From Oscillospiraceae bacterium (GTDB taxonomy: Bacteria; Bacillota; Clostridia; Oscillospirales; Ruminococcaceae), in assembly GCA_017468365.1 (NCBI GenBank), contig JAFUIS010000013.1, positions 1 through 64,000 of the forward strand: a stretch of 64,000 nt of DNA. The letters are read 5' to 3'. The position numbers and the translations under genes were made by a program. The notes beneath the pieces were generated by a model. It did no database searches. It was not told the origin of the DNA and saw only the letters and a list, made by a program, of their open reading frames with translations. Numbering within the stretch: the stretch's first letter is position 1; each line of letters opens with the position of its first letter. This document shows, in pieces, positions 35,450 to 45,711 of this stretch.

Positions 35450-35555
35450 TTTTAGGTGGTAACCCTGTCAAAGGGATTGCCCTGTCCATTTGCGGCAAAA
35501 ATTAAGGTTTTTGGCGCAAAAAACGACTTTCATTATTGAAGAAAGGAGGAAACCC

Positions 35556-35981
35556 ATGCCTACTTTTAACCAGCTCGTACACAACGGAAGAAAAGACCTT
35601 GAAGTTAAATCCACTGCTCCGGCACTTCTTAAAGGATGGAACTCCAAGAAAAAAGTTGCAATCGATCAGCACAGCCCCCAGAAACGTGGTGTCTGCACTG
35701 CAATCCGTACTGCAACTCCGAAGAAACCGAACTCTGCTCTTCGTAAAATCGCCAGAGTACGTCTTAGCAACGGAATGGAAGTCACTTCCTACATTCCCGG
35801 TATCGGCCACAACCTTCAGGAGCACAGCGTCGTTCTCATCAGAGGCGGACGTGTAAAAGACCTTCCTGGTGTCCGTTACCACATCATTCGCGGTACCCTC
35901 GATGCTCAGGGTGTTGCAAAGAGGATGCAGGCCCGTTCCAAATACGGTGCAAAACGTCCTAAAGCTGGTGCGAAGAAGTAA
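35556..35981 (+). CDS. rpsL: 30S ribosomal protein S12
   Basis: Decoding-centre protein of the small subunit, 141 residues. [11 protein letters not shown] and [14 protein letters not shown] carry unchanged Lys residues at the streptomycin-resistance positions, so a sensitive S12 is predicted. Residues about 27-42 ([17 protein letters not shown]) are the insertion seen in clostridial S12, compared with the 124-residue E. coli protein. ATG 35556 follows AAGGAGGAAA; the frame is open upstream but without a start signal. Confidence 0.97.
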   Translation: MPTFNQLVHNGRKDLEVKSTAPALLKGWNSKKKVAIDQHSPQKRGVCTAIRTATPKKPNSALRKIARVRLSNGMEVTSYIPGIGHNLQEHSVVLIRGGRVKDLPGVRYHIIRGTLDAQGVAKRMQARSKYGAKRPKAGAKK

Positions 35982-36135
35982 GAGCAAGCTTCCGGTTTCC
36001 TAAGTTAAAAACTTAAGAGAATACCTGCGCCCAAAAGTGCAGATGAATATATTTCATCCTCTTTCGGGCACAACGGGAGTTTGTCGCTTTCGAGTACCTA
36101 TGAATTCATTCTAATTTATGAAGGAGGGAAGAAAA

Positions 36136-36606
36136 GTGCCAAGAAGAGGAAAAATCGCAAAACGTGAAGTTTTGCCGGATCCTATGTACAATTCCATCAT
36201 GGTAACCCGTCTCGTCAACAACATCATGCTCGACGGTAAAAAAGGTGTTGCCCAGAAAATTGTCTACGAAGCATTCGAAATCGTAGAAGCAAAAACCGGT
36301 AAAAACGGTCTTGAAGCATTTGAGGAGGCTCTTGAAAACATTATGCCTGTTCTCGAATGCAAAACCCGCCGTGTAGGTGGTGCAAACTACCAGGTACCGC
36401 TTGAAGTTCGTCCTGAGAGACGTGAGACCCTCGGTCTCCGCTGGCTCACCAACTATTCCAGAACCAGAAGCGAACGCACTATGAAAGAACGTCTTGCAGG
36501 CGAAATCATGGATGCTATCAACAGCACCGGTGGTGCCTTCAAGAAAAAAGAAGACGTTCACAAAATGGCAGAAGCAAACAAAGCTTTCGCACATTTCAGA
36601 TGGTAA
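36136..36606 (+). CDS. rpsG: 30S ribosomal protein S7
   Basis: Primary 16S rRNA-binding protein of the 30S head, 156 residues, the standard bacterial length. [16 protein letters not shown] and [16 protein letters not shown] regions (here [20 protein letters not shown]) are typical. The GTG at 36136 is chosen because AAGGAGGG (36121-36128) lies 7 bases upstream and homologues start at this Pro-Arg-Arg; an ATG at 36118 overlaps that ribosome binding site and is not credible. Confidence 0.96.
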   Translation: MPRRGKIAKREVLPDPMYNSIMVTRLVNNIMLDGKKGVAQKIVYEAFEIVEAKTGKNGLEAFEEALENIMPVLECKTRRVGGANYQVPLEVRPERRETLGLRWLTNYSRTRSERTMKERLAGEIMDAINSTGGAFKKKEDVHKMAEANKAFAHFRW

Positions 36607-36650
36607 TAAATCCATTCACCATTTATTCTATTGTTTATTAAGGAGTTTTT

Positions 36651-38723
36651 ATGGCAAGAGATGTTTCACTTGAGATGACCCGTAATATCGGTATCATGGC
36701 TCACATCGACGCAGGAAAGACTACCACAACCGAACGTATCCTTTACTATACCGGTGTTAACTATAAAATCGGTGAAACCCACGATGGCAGCGCCACCATG
36801 GACTGGATGGTTCAGGAACAGGAGAGAGGTATTACCATCACTTCTGCTGCAACCACCGCTTACTGGAACGACCATCGTATCAACATCATCGATACTCCCG
36901 GACACGTAGACTTTACTGTTGAGGTTGAAAGATCTCTCCGCGTGCTCGACGGTTCCGTAACCGTTCTCTGCGCAAAAGGCGGCGTAGAACCCCAGTCTGA
37001 AACCGTATGGCGTCAGGCAAACAAATATAAAGTCCCGCGCATGATCTACGTTAACAAAATGGATATCATGGGCGCAGACTTCTTCCATGTCGTAGACATG
37101 ATCAAAACCAGACTTAAAGCTACTCCTCTCGTAATTCAGCTTCCTATCGGTGCTGAAACTTTCTTCAGAGGTCTTGTCGACCTTCTCGAGATGAAAGCTT
37201 ACATCTACAACGATGACCTCGGCAAAGATATCTCCGTTGAAGATATCCCCGAGAACATGATCGAAATCTGCGAAGAATACCGCGAAAAACTCATCGAGGG
37301 TGCGGTTGAAGCAGACGAAGAACTCATGGAAAAATACCTTGAAGGCGAAGAGCTCACCATTCCCGAACTCAAAGCCGCAATCAGAAAAGGTACCATCGAA
37401 AACACCTTCGTTCCTGTATGCTGCGGTACTTCCTACCGTAACAAAGGCGTACAGAAACTTCTCGATGCAATCGTAGATTACATGCCCTCTCCTCTTGATA
37501 TCCCGCCTGTAAAAGGTACCGATGTCAACACCGGCGAAGAAACCGTTCGCCATGCAGGAGACGACGAACCCCTTTCCATTCTTGCATTCAAAGTTGCTGC
37601 AGACCCCTTCGTAGGTAAACTTTGCTTCTTCAGAGTTTACTCCGGTAAGGTCGAAGCAGGTGCCACCGTTCTCAACTCTTCCAAAGATAAGAACGAAAGA
37701 ATGGGCCGTATTCTTCAGATGCATGCAAACCACAGAAAAGACCTTGACGTTTGCTACTGCGGCGATATCGCAGCAGCCGTAGGCCTTAAATACACCACCA
37801 CCGGCGATACCCTTTGCGATCCGAAACACCCCATCGAACTTGAAAAGATGGAGTTCCCGGAACCCGTTATCAGCCTTGCAATCGAACCGAAAACCAAGGC
37901 CGGTCAGGAAAAAATGGCTATCGCCCTTTCCAAACTTGCTGAAGAGGACCCCACCTTCAGAGCTTATACCGATAAAGAAACCGGACAGACCATCATCGCT
38001 GGTATGGGTGAGCTTCACCTCGAGATCATCGTTGACCGTCTTCTCCGTGAGTTCAAAGTAGAAGCAAACGTTGGTAAACCTCAGGTTGCATACAAAGAAA
38101 CCATCACCAAAGCGGTCGATCAGGAAACCAAGTATGCACGTCAGTCCGGTGGTAAAGGTCAGTACGGTCACGTCAAGATCAAACTCGAACCCAACGAAAG
38201 CGGCAAAGGCTACGAATTCATCAACGCAACCGTTGGTGGTTCTATCCCGAAAGAGTACATCGAGCCTGTTAACAAAGGTATCCAGGGTGCTCTCAATGCC
38301 GGTGTTGTTGCAGGATATCCCGTTGTTGACGTTAAAGTCACTCTTTACGACGGTTCTTATCACGAGGTCGACTCTTCCGAGATGGCATTCATGATTGCCG
38401 GTTCCATGGCTTTCAAAGAAGCTATGAGAAAAGCAGCTCCTGCTCTTCTCGAGCCTATCATGAACGTAACCGTAACTTTCCCCGAAGAATACATGGGCGA
38501 CGTTATGGGCGACCTTTCTTCCAGACGTGGTCAGATCCGCGGTATGGACGATAACTACGGCGCAAAAGAAATCAAAGCTTTTGTACCGCTTTCCGAAATG
38601 TTCGGTTATGCAAGCGACCTCCGTTCCAAAACTCAGGGCCGCGGCAACTATGTAATGGAACCCAGCCACTATGTTGAAGTTCCGAAATCTATCGCAGAAA
38701 GCGTTATTAAAGAGCGTTCCTAA
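36651..38723 (+). CDS. fusA: translation elongation factor G
   Basis: Ribosomal translocase GTPase, 690 residues. G1 [12 protein letters not shown] (residues 17-28), switch [13 protein letters not shown]3 DTPGHVDF, G4 NKMD, then domains II-V with the domain IV tip region [16 protein letters not shown]. Complete and of usual length. Starts 44 bases after rpsG with AAGGAG upstream. Confidence 0.97.
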   Translation: MARDVSLEMTRNIGIMAHIDAGKTTTTERILYYTGVNYKIGETHDGSATMDWMVQEQERGITITSAATTAYWNDHRINIIDTPGHVDFTVEVERSLRVLDGSVTVLCAKGGVEPQSETVWRQANKYKVPRMIYVNKMDIMGADFFHVVDMIKTRLKATPLVIQLPIGAETFFRGLVDLLEMKAYIYNDDLGKDISVEDIPENMIEICEEYREKLIEGAVEADEELMEKYLEGEELTIPELKAAIRKGTIENTFVPVCCGTSYRNKGVQKLLDAIVDYMPSPLDIPPVKGTDVNTGEETVRHAGDDEPLSILAFKVAADPFVGKLCFFRVYSGKVEAGATVLNSSKDKNERMGRILQMHANHRKDLDVCYCGDIAAAVGLKYTTTGDTLCDPKHPIELEKMEFPEPVISLAIEPKTKAGQEKMAIALSKLAEEDPTFRAYTDKETGQTIIAGMGELHLEIIVDRLLREFKVEANVGKPQVAYKETITKAVDQETKYARQSGGKGQYGHVKIKLEPNESGKGYEFINATVGGSIPKEYIEPVNKGIQGALNAGVVAGYPVVDVKVTLYDGSYHEVDSSEMAFMIAGSMAFKEAMRKAAPALLEPIMNVTVTFPEEYMGDVMGDLSSRRGQIRGMDDNYGAKEIKAFVPLSEMFGYASDLRSKTQGRGNYVMEPSHYVEVPKSIAESVIKERS

Positions 38724-38746
38724 GCAATAGATAAAATTATTTTAGA

Positions 38747-38793
38747 AAAAACAGAAAATATGGGCCTTAAAGCCTTGAAAAATTTCTGTTTTT
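38747..38793 (+). terminator. terminator or attenuator between fusA and tuf
   Basis: AAAAACAGAAA (from 38747) pairs with TTTCTGTTTTT (to 38793); the loop contains a second GGC/GCC hairpin. Several A+T-rich -10-like sequences follow (e.g. TATAAA near 38817), so tuf may also have its own promoter. Confidence 0.55.
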
Positions 38794-38864
38794 GTATAAA
38801 ATAGTAATTAAGCCTATATAAAATAAAAACGAAAGTTAACCAATTGTAAGGAGGACAATCCGAA

Positions 38865-40070
38865 ATGGCAAAACAGCATTTTGAGAGAACCAAACCCCAT
38901 GTAAACATTGGTACCATCGGCCACATCGACCATGGTAAAACCACCACTACTGCTGCTATCACCAAATACCTTTCTCTTAAAGGTCAGGCAGAGTACAACG
39001 CATACGATGCAATCGATAAAGCTCCCGAAGAAAAAGCTCGTGGTATCACGATCAACACTGCACACGTTGAGTATGAGACTGACAAACGTCACTATGCACA
39101 CGTTGACTGCCCCGGACATGCTGACTATATCAAAAACATGATCACCGGTGCAGCACAGATGGACGGTACCATCCTCGTAGTATCTGCTGCAGATGGTCCT
39201 ATGCCCCAGACTCGTGAGCACATCCTTCTTTCCCGTCAGGTAGGTGTTCCCTACATCGTAGTATTCCTCAACAAAGTTGACCAGCTCGGCGGCGATGAAG
39301 AAATGCTCGAACTCGTAGAGATGGAAGTTCGTGAACTCCTCTCCGAGTATGACTATCCCGGTGATGAAATCCCTGTAATCGCTGGTTCTTCTCTTCAGGT
39401 TCTTGAAGATACCACCAACGATATCAATAACCCTGTTTACAAATGCATCGCTGACCTCATGGACGCTGTAGACTCCTACATTCCTACTCCTGAGCGTAAA
39501 GCAGACCTTCCCTTCCTTATGCCTATCGAAGACATCTTCACCATCACTGGTCGTGGTACCGTTGTTACCGGCCGTGTAGAACGTGGCCAGATCCATACCG
39601 GCGACGAAGTTGAAATCGTTGGTCTTACCGAAGAGAAAAAGAAAACTGTTGTTACCGGTGTTGAGATGTTCCACAAAATCCTCGACTACGGTGAAGCAGG
39701 CGATAACATCGGTGCTCTTCTCCGTGGTGTACAGAGAACCGAAGTTAAACGTGGTCAGGTTCTTGCAAAACCCAACTCCATCCACCCGCACAAATGCTTC
39801 CGCGGCCAGGTTTACGTTCTTAAAAAAGACGAAGGTGGCCGTCATACTCCTTTCTTCAACAACTATCGTCCTCAGTTCTTCTTCAGAACCACTGACGTTA
39901 CCGGCGTAATCACCCTTCCCGAAGGTGTTGAAATGTGCATGCCCGGCGATAACGTTGAAATGGATGTAGAACTCATCGAACCTATCGCAATCGAGACCGG
40001 TCTCCGTTTCGCTATCCGTGAAGGCGGCCGTACCGTTGGTTCCGGTGTTGTTATCGCTATCAACGAATAA
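38865..40070 (+). CDS. tuf: translation elongation factor Tu
   Basis: Delivers aminoacyl-tRNA to the ribosome; 401 residues. G1 GHIDHGKTT (Ile in place of the more common Val), [26 protein letters not shown] (FLNKVDQ), and domains II and III ([21 protein letters not shown]). Complete. The start follows AAGGAGG. Only one tuf copy is seen in this window. Confidence 0.97.
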   Translation: MAKQHFERTKPHVNIGTIGHIDHGKTTTTAAITKYLSLKGQAEYNAYDAIDKAPEEKARGITINTAHVEYETDKRHYAHVDCPGHADYIKNMITGAAQMDGTILVVSAADGPMPQTREHILLSRQVGVPYIVVFLNKVDQLGGDEEMLELVEMEVRELLSEYDYPGDEIPVIAGSSLQVLEDTTNDINNPVYKCIADLMDAVDSYIPTPERKADLPFLMPIEDIFTITGRGTVVTGRVERGQIHTGDEVEIVGLTEEKKKTVVTGVEMFHKILDYGEAGDNIGALLRGVQRTEVKRGQVLAKPNSIHPHKCFRGQVYVLKKDEGGRHTPFFNNYRPQFFFRTTDVTGVITLPEGVEMCMPGDNVEMDVELIEPIAIETGLRFAIREGGRTVGSGVVIAINE

Positions 40071-40087
40071 TTAATTCGCTTTAGCCA

Positions 40088-40119
40088 AAAAAAGCCTTTC
40101 CGAAAGGAAAGGCTTTTTT
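40088..40119. terminator. terminator after tuf
   Basis: AAAAAAGCCTTTCC-GAAA-GGAAAGGCTTTTTT, perfect 14-bp stem with a GNRA-like tetraloop. Confidence 0.92.
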
Positions 40120-40143
40120 GTTTTAATTATATTTAAAATATGG

Positions 40144-40172
40144 TTGAAATAAGTTTCGGCTTGTCCTATAAT
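40144..40172 (+). promoter_or_regulatory. promoter of the nucleotidase gene
   Basis: TTGAAA (40144-40149), 17-base spacer, TATAAT (40167-40172), 55 bases before the ATG. Confidence 0.75.
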
Positions 40173-40227
40173 GGTACAGGGGAAAACCCCGGAAGAAAAA
40201 AGAAAAAGATAATGGAGGGCATTTGAT

Positions 40228-41862
40228 ATGCGCAAAATTCTCGCACTTTTGATGGCTCTTATGCTTGTTTTTGCTGGTTGTGCAGCAGAACCCGCTGAAG
40301 AACCCGAACAGCCTGTTGAAACCGAAGAACCCGCTCTTACCGGTGAAGTTGTTGTTCTTTATACCAACGACGTTCACTGCGGCGTTTCCGGCAACCTCGG
40401 TTATGCAGGTATTGCAACCGTAAAAGACACCCTTGAAAAACAGGGCAAAACCGTAATCCTTGTTGATAACGGCGACGCTATCCAGGGCGATACCGTCGGA
40501 ACCCTTTCCAAAGGTGAATACATCATCGACATTATGAACCAGGTCGGTTATGATGTAGCTGTTCCCGGCAACCATGAATTCGACTACGGCATGGAACAGT
40601 TCCTCGCTCTTGCCGAAAAAGCAGAATTCCCCTATGTTTCCGTAAACTTCAACAAAGAAGGCGAACCCGTTTTTGCTCCTTATGTTATCATTGAAGCTGA
40701 AGGCGCAAAAATCGCATTCCTTGGAATTTGCACTCCCAAAACCATCACCACTTCCACCCCTACCTACTTCCAGAACGAAGCAGGCGAGTACATCTATGGC
40801 TTCTGCCAGGGTGAAGAAGGCGCAGAACTTTATAACGCAGTTCAGGCTTCCGTTGACGCAGCAAAAGCTGAGGGCGCAGACTACGTTATCGCCATGGCTC
40901 ACCTCGGTATCGAGTATGACTGCTCTCCCTGGACTTCCTCTGAAGTTATCACCAACACCAACGGTATCGACGTTGTTCTCGACGGCCACAGCCATTCCGT
41001 AATCGAAGGCGACCTTGTTAAGAACAAAGACGGTGAAGATGTTCTTCTCACCTCCACCGGTACCAAACTTGAAAACATCGGTATGCTCACTATCGGAACC
41101 GACGGCGCTTATGAATCTGCACTTATCAGCAATGCAGAAACCATCGAATTCGTAGCAGGCGTTGAAGAACAGTTCGAAGAACTCATCAACGAAGTTGTTG
41201 CTTCCACCGAAGTAGACCTTACCATTAAAGACCCCGTAACCGGCGAAAGAATGGTTCGTCGTCAGGAAACCAACCTCGGTGACCTTTGCGCAGATGCTTA
41301 TCTCGCAATGTCCGGCGCTGATATCGCATTCGTAAACGGCGGCGGCGTTCGTGCAGACATCCCCGCAGGCGACATCACCTACGGTCAGATCATCTCCGTA
41401 CATCCTTTCGGCAACGAAATGTGCACTGTTGAAACCAACGGCCAGGATATCCTTGATGCTCTTGAATTCGGCGCTTCTAAACTTCCTTCCGAAAACGGCG
41501 GCTTCCTCCAGGTTGCAGGTATTTCTTACACCATCGATATGAACGTTGATTCCACCGTTGTTGTCGACGAAAACGGAACCTTCGTTGAAGTTGCTGGCGA
41601 ACGCAGAGTTAAAGACGTTATGGTCGGCGGCGAGCCCATCGATCCTGCAAAGACCTACGTTCTTGCAAGCCATAACTACATGCTCAAAAACGGCGGCGAC
41701 GGCTTCTGCATGTTCCAGGACGACACCGTTATCCTTGACTGCGTAATGATCGACAACCAGGTCCTCATCAACTACATCGTTGAAGTTCTCGGCGGCGTAG
41801 TCGGCGAAGATTATTCCGACGTTTACGGTCAGGGCAGAATCACTGTTATCGAAAAACAGTAA
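40228..41862 (+). CDS. 5'-nucleotidase/2',3'-cyclic phosphodiesterase-like lipoprotein (UshA family)
   Basis: Surface-anchored metallophosphoesterase that should hydrolyse extracellular nucleotides. Of 544 residues, the N-terminus is a lipoprotein signal (FAGC lipobox, Cys at about 18) with an acidic Pro/Glu linker; the calcineurin-like domain follows with TNDVHC near 49, DNGDAIQGD near 87, GNHEFDYG near 117 and DGHSHS near 253; the C-terminal 5_nucleotid_C domain has RRQETNLGDLCADA, NGGGVRADIPAGDITYG and the substrate-binding FLQVAGI...LASHNYMLKNGGDGF. All metal ligands appear present. Confidence 0.94.
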   Translation: MRKILALLMALMLVFAGCAAEPAEEPEQPVETEEPALTGEVVVLYTNDVHCGVSGNLGYAGIATVKDTLEKQGKTVILVDNGDAIQGDTVGTLSKGEYIIDIMNQVGYDVAVPGNHEFDYGMEQFLALAEKAEFPYVSVNFNKEGEPVFAPYVIIEAEGAKIAFLGICTPKTITTSTPTYFQNEAGEYIYGFCQGEEGAELYNAVQASVDAAKAEGADYVIAMAHLGIEYDCSPWTSSEVITNTNGIDVVLDGHSHSVIEGDLVKNKDGEDVLLTSTGTKLENIGMLTIGTDGAYESALISNAETIEFVAGVEEQFEELINEVVASTEVDLTIKDPVTGERMVRRQETNLGDLCADAYLAMSGADIAFVNGGGVRADIPAGDITYGQIISVHPFGNEMCTVETNGQDILDALEFGASKLPSENGGFLQVAGISYTIDMNVDSTVVVDENGTFVEVAGERRVKDVMVGGEPIDPAKTYVLASHNYMLKNGGDGFCMFQDDTVILDCVMIDNQVLINYIVEVLGGVVGEDYSDVYGQGRITVIEKQ

Positions 41863-41877
41863 TCTTTAAAACAAAAC

Positions 41878-41911
41878 AAAAAAAGCGGTCCGCTCTGCGG
41901 ACCGTTTTTTT
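41878..41911. terminator. terminator after the nucleotidase gene
   Basis: GCGGTCCGC-TCT-GCGGACCG stem flanked by A and T runs. Confidence 0.9.
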
Positions 41912-42070
41912 TTATAAATAAAAATTGTAACAATAAATCAAAAGGGAAGACCCGCCCAAACTTGACAATATATGCCTTTTAATGATAAACTTAATAAGTA
42001 TTTCAGGGAATAAAACGGCGGAAAAAAGCCGAAAATTCCAAAAGATAATTAAAAAGGACGGAAACCAAAA

Positions 42071-43024
42071 ATGATTTATCTGCTTTATCTTGTAGTTGCC
42101 GCTCTGGTAACCTTCATGTCTATCAAAGCATCCGAATACGTCGATATGCTCGATAAAACCACTTCTCTTTCCGGTGCGTTCCTCGGCGGAATTCTTCTTT
42201 CTGCGGTAACCTCTCTTCCGGAACTTTTCACCAGCATTTCTTCCACTCTTTTGCTTGACCAGCCCGGTCTTTGCATCGGCAATATCCTCGGAAGCAATAT
42301 CTTCAACTATGCAATGCTCAGCTTCTTTATCCTTACCGCTGTGGTAAAATTTGCAAAATGTGACCTTTCCAAGATCCATTTTATAGTTGCTGTTTCCGTA
42401 ATCTCTATGGGCGGACTCATCCTTTGCAACAAATACGGCTTCCTTGCATTCGATATCGGCAACGTAAGCGTAACTTCCATTCTCATCATCCTTCTTTACG
42501 TTCTTACCGTATGGGTAATGTACAAAAGGGGCGGCACTTCCGAAGGAAGCGACGATGACGAAAACCCCGTAACCCTTACCATAAAACAGATCATCACCAG
42601 ATTCACCATTGTAAGCGTCGGTATCGTCGTTTTCAGCGTTATCCTTACTTATATCACCGATGAACTCAGCGTCCGTCTTAACCTCGGCAAAACCGTTGCA
42701 GGCTCACTCTTCCTCGGCGTTGCAACTTCTCTTCCCGAAACCGCTTCCACCTTCACTCTCTTCAAAATCAAAAACTATGATATCGCCGTTGGCAATATCG
42801 TAGGTTCCTGCCTCTTCAACTTCACAATTCTTTCCGTTGCAGATTTCTTCTATCGCGGCGGCGGAATCTATAATATCGCAGATGCTTCCACCATGAACCT
42901 CATCATCTTCGCTTCCGTTGCTTCTGTTCTTGCGGCAATCCTTATGAAATTCCGCAACAAAGCAACCGCAGTTATCTGCCCGGTGGGAATCATCGCATGC
43001 TATATCGCATTCCTTGCTCTTTGA
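42071..43024 (+). CDS. calcium/sodium antiporter family protein (CaCA, YrbG-like)
   Basis: A 317-residue integral membrane protein with about ten hydrophobic segments and the two inverted alpha repeats that define cation/Ca2+ exchangers: GGILLSAVTSLPELFTSISS with GNILGSNIFNYA, and LGVATSLPETASTF with GNIVGSCLFNF. The central cytoplasmic loop is acidic (GSDDDENP). It probably exchanges Ca2+ or another cation against Na+ or H+; the ion cannot be told. Monocistronic. The upstream region has TTGACA at 41962-41967 with only a weak -10. Confidence 0.92.
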   Translation: MIYLLYLVVAALVTFMSIKASEYVDMLDKTTSLSGAFLGGILLSAVTSLPELFTSISSTLLLDQPGLCIGNILGSNIFNYAMLSFFILTAVVKFAKCDLSKIHFIVAVSVISMGGLILCNKYGFLAFDIGNVSVTSILIILLYVLTVWVMYKRGGTSEGSDDDENPVTLTIKQIITRFTIVSVGIVVFSVILTYITDELSVRLNLGKTVAGSLFLGVATSLPETASTFTLFKIKNYDIAVGNIVGSCLFNFTILSVADFFYRGGGIYNIADASTMNLIIFASVASVLAAILMKFRNKATAVICPVGIIACYIAFLAL

Positions 43025-43040
43025 TTTTTAAAATGAAAAC

Positions 43041-43071
43041 AAAAAAGCCGCTCCGAAAGGAGCGGCTTTTT
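43041..43071. terminator. bidirectional terminator
   Basis: AAAAAAGCCGCTCC-GAAA-GGAGCGGCTTTTT; shared by the antiporter gene and the minus-strand four-gene operon. Confidence 0.9.
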
Positions 43072-43080
43072 ATTTTATTT

Positions 43081-43578
43081 TTATTCAACAATAAGGTCTG
43101 CGGTTTTTCCTTTTACCAAAGGCAAAAGGTCTTTGGGTGCAATTTCGACTTGTCTTCCTATCTTTCCGGCGCTGACTGTAACAGTTTCAAGATCGAGCAC
43201 CGCTTCATGGAAAACGGTGGGGAAGAGTTTTTTCATTCCGATGGGGGAACATCCGCCGTGAATGTAACCGGTAAGACCCAGAAGGTCAGCCGAAAGTACC
43301 ATGGCTACGCTTTTCTCACCGACCGCCTTTGCGGCTTTTTTATAATCGAGCCTTGCCGCGCCGGGAACAACAAAAACGTAAAAATTTCCGCCGCCGGCTT
43401 TTAGCACAAGGGTCTTATAAACCTCACTCACGTCTTTTCCAATAAGTCCCGCAACGGTAACCGCGTCGCAGGGTGCGCCTTCCTCATACTCAAAAGCATG
43501 GGGGATATAGGCGACCTTTTTCTGGTCAAGAATACGCATAACGTTGGTTTTGTCGTCGTTCTTTTTCAAAAAAATCAC
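43081..43578 (-). CDS. ybaK: YbaK/EbsC-type aminoacyl-tRNA deacylase
   Basis: Editing enzyme that hydrolyses mischarged Cys-tRNA(Pro). The 165-residue protein follows the YbaK pattern: MRILDQKKVAYIPHAFEYEE, KTLVLKA, FVVPGAARLDYKKAAKAVG (catalytic Lys), and GYIHGGCSPIGMKK (substrate loop). The start is uncertain: GTG 43578 overlaps the upstream stop (GTGA) but has its ribosome binding site too close; TTG 43569 lies 10 bases after GAGGTG and may be the real start. Last gene of its operon. Confidence 0.9.
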   Translation of the reverse strand: MIFLKKNDDKTNVMRILDQKKVAYIPHAFEYEEGAPCDAVTVAGLIGKDVSEVYKTLVLKAGGGNFYVFVVPGAARLDYKKAAKAVGEKSVAMVLSADLLGLTGYIHGGCSPIGMKKLFPTVFHEAVLDLETVTVSAGKIGRQVEIAPKDLLPLVKGKTADLIVE

Positions 43579-44399
43579 ACCTCGGTCAAGTCAAAATCCT
43601 CACCAACAAAGGTGGAAAAACCGCCATAAGCCGCTTTTTCAACGTCATCCAGGGAATGAACGGTATAAGCGCAAAGGCGGGTGCCGTAATAACGGCAAAG
43701 AAGGAATCCAAAGGTCTTATCTTCAAAATTATAAGAGATAAAGTCGGGTTTTGCGGCATAGTTGGTCATAAGGTTGGCAAGGGCAAAACCGATAAAACCT
43801 TTTACACCAAGGTGATTTCTTCCGGCAGAAAGCTGACCGCGAATAACTTCCGGGTGGTTCTTTTTGAACCATTCAAGAACATAGGGGTTAAAGCTTATAA
43901 CGTTGAAATCGCCTTTGTAATCTTTAAGATGCTCAAAAACCCCTTCAAGAAAAACCGGGTCATAAGAAGCATCGGGGGTCTTTATCTCACACGAAACCGG
44001 AACGTCACCGAGAACTTCAAGAACGTCTTTAAAGAGCGGTATCTGCTCCTCAGAACCGTTAAGGCGAAGCTCGCAAAGTTCGTCATAGCAAAGCTCGGAA
44101 AGGGCTTTGTCGACCCCACAGACACGTTTAAGGCTTATGTCGTGGAATACGACTATCTTTCCGTCCCTGGTGGGCTGAACGTCAAGTTCGACCCCAAGAC
44201 CGTGCTCGGCGGCTTTTTTAAAAGCGGGAATACTGTTTTCCGGAATTCCTTCGCCGTGAAAACCCCGGTGGCAATAAGCGGCCGGAAGTTCAAAAAAGCG
44301 GAACTTGTTAGGGGTGGTAAGATAAACAAAAGCGCAGCCAAGCGCAAGAAAAATTATGATGAGCACCATGATAACGGCGGTGAGCACGGGATTATTCAT
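43575..44399 (-). CDS. membrane-anchored glycerophosphodiester phosphodiesterase
   Basis: Hydrolyses glycerophosphodiesters to glycerol 3-phosphate and an alcohol. 274 residues: one N-terminal membrane helix (about 5-28), then a GDPD TIM barrel with HRGFHGEGIPENS (catalytic His near 44, Glu and Asn), ELDVQPTRDGKIVVFHD (metal Glu/Asp and second catalytic His) and the CEIK motif near 137. It sits between the MFS transporter (1-base overlap with its stop) and the deacylase gene. Confidence 0.92.
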   Translation of the reverse strand: MNNPVLTAVIMVLIIIFLALGCAFVYLTTPNKFRFFELPAAYCHRGFHGEGIPENSIPAFKKAAEHGLGVELDVQPTRDGKIVVFHDISLKRVCGVDKALSELCYDELCELRLNGSEEQIPLFKDVLEVLGDVPVSCEIKTPDASYDPVFLEGVFEHLKDYKGDFNVISFNPYVLEWFKKNHPEVIRGQLSAGRNHLGVKGFIGFALANLMTNYAAKPDFISYNFEDKTFGFLLCRYYGTRLCAYTVHSLDDVEKAAYGGFSTFVGEDFDLTEV

Positions 44400-45694
44400 C
44401 AGTCGTCGCCTCCGACGTCAAGAGCTTCAAGTTTATCCTTGGGCTGAACGGGTTTGCTGTCGCCGTGTTTTACCTGCATAAGCATCGCAAAAGCGATAAG
44501 TTCGGCAGCCACAGCATAGGGGAAGAGAACTCCGTAGTTATCGAGTTTTTCCATAAGGAAACCGGCAATCATAGGGGTTATTATCTGTGCGGACATGGAA
44601 GCGGTGTAATAATAACCGGTGTATTTGCCGATGTCGCTGCCCTGGCTCATTTCCCAGATAATGGGGAAGGTGTTAACGATAACGCAAGCATAACCGCAGC
44701 CGATGATTACAAAGAACGGGATAAGGAAAAGTCCTGCGCTTCTGAAGAAAGACATGATAAGGAAGCAGGAAGCCATTACGCAAAGACCGATCATAACGGC
44801 TTTTTTGCGTCCGAATTTGGTTGCAATCATACCGGAAGGAATATAAAAAGCGATGGAAGAAACGGTTGCAACCATAAGATAGTTTGCAAAGCTTCCGCCC
44901 TGAACTTCAAGGAAGTTGGTCATATAAAGGCTGAAGAAAGTGGTTACGGCGTTATAACCGATGAAGAAGAAAGCAACGGTGCCGAGCATGAAAAGAAGGC
45001 TTTTAAGGACCTCTTTCGGCATTTTTTTGCCTTTGGAATGTTCCGCGTTAAGTTCGGCTTCGGTGCTTTCATAACCGCCGGTCTCTTCCATTTCTTTAAC
45101 AAGTTTGTTTTCGCGAACGGTAAGAACAAGAATGATGACAGCGCCAATCATGATTCCGGCGATGATAGCAAAAATGGGGAAGTAGTTGGGTTTTCCCTCT
45201 TTGGGAACAAGAACGCTGATGAGTGCAAGAGAAATAACGCCGCCAACCGCACCCATAAGGTTGATGACCGCGTTGCCTTTGCTGCGAAGCTTTTTGGGAG
45301 TTACGTCAGGCATAAGAGAAACTGCAGGAGAGCGGTAAGTTGCCATTGCAAGAAGGGTAAGTCCGAGGCAAAGAGCAAAACCAAGAAGGTTTTCGGTGTT
45401 GTCAAAATAAGGAAGGAACAGCATGCTGATAACGGAAACAATGGTTCCGAAGATGATGTAAGGGGTTCTTTTTCCGAGAGGAGTGTGGGTTTTGTCGGAA
45501 AGGGAACCGAAAAGCGGAAGCATTACAAGAGCAAGCATGTTGTCTATTGCCATGATCTGGCCGGTGGCGGCTTCGCCGACACCGAAAGTGTTTTTAAGAA
45601 TAAGCGGAATGATTCCGTCATATGCCTGCCAGAAAGTGCAGATGGAAAGGAATGCAAGACCCACAAGAAGGGTGCGTTTATAATTAAGTTTCAT
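44399..45694 (-). CDS. MFS transporter (glycoside-pentoside-hexuronide/SLC45-like)
   Basis: A 431-residue transporter with twelve predicted membrane helices. The loop 2-3 signature GSLSDKTHTPLGKRTPYI and the matching loop 8-9 KFGRKKAVM are major facilitator hallmarks; the SDKT-x-TPLGKRRP form is shared with sugar:cation symporters of the SLC45/GPH type. A charged central loop (about residues 195-225) separates the halves. Substrate unknown. Start at 45694 follows GGAGGTC; the acyltransferase-like gene ends 17 bases upstream. Confidence 0.88.
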   Translation of the reverse strand: MKLNYKRTLLVGLAFLSICTFWQAYDGIIPLILKNTFGVGEAATGQIMAIDNMLALVMLPLFGSLSDKTHTPLGKRTPYIIFGTIVSVISMLFLPYFDNTENLLGFALCLGLTLLAMATYRSPAVSLMPDVTPKKLRSKGNAVINLMGAVGGVISLALISVLVPKEGKPNYFPIFAIIAGIMIGAVIILVLTVRENKLVKEMEETGGYESTEAELNAEHSKGKKMPKEVLKSLLFMLGTVAFFFIGYNAVTTFFSLYMTNFLEVQGGSFANYLMVATVSSIAFYIPSGMIATKFGRKKAVMIGLCVMASCFLIMSFFRSAGLFLIPFFVIIGCGYACVIVNTFPIIWEMSQGSDIGKYTGYYYTASMSAQIITPMIAGFLMEKLDNYGVLFPYAVAAELIAFAMLMQVKHGDSKPVQPKDKLEALDVGGDD

Positions 45695-45711
45695 TTTTTG
45701 ACCTCCAGTTA

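Noticed and set aside
36666..38669. 667-residue open frame on the minus strand
   Set aside because: Antisense shadow of fusA.
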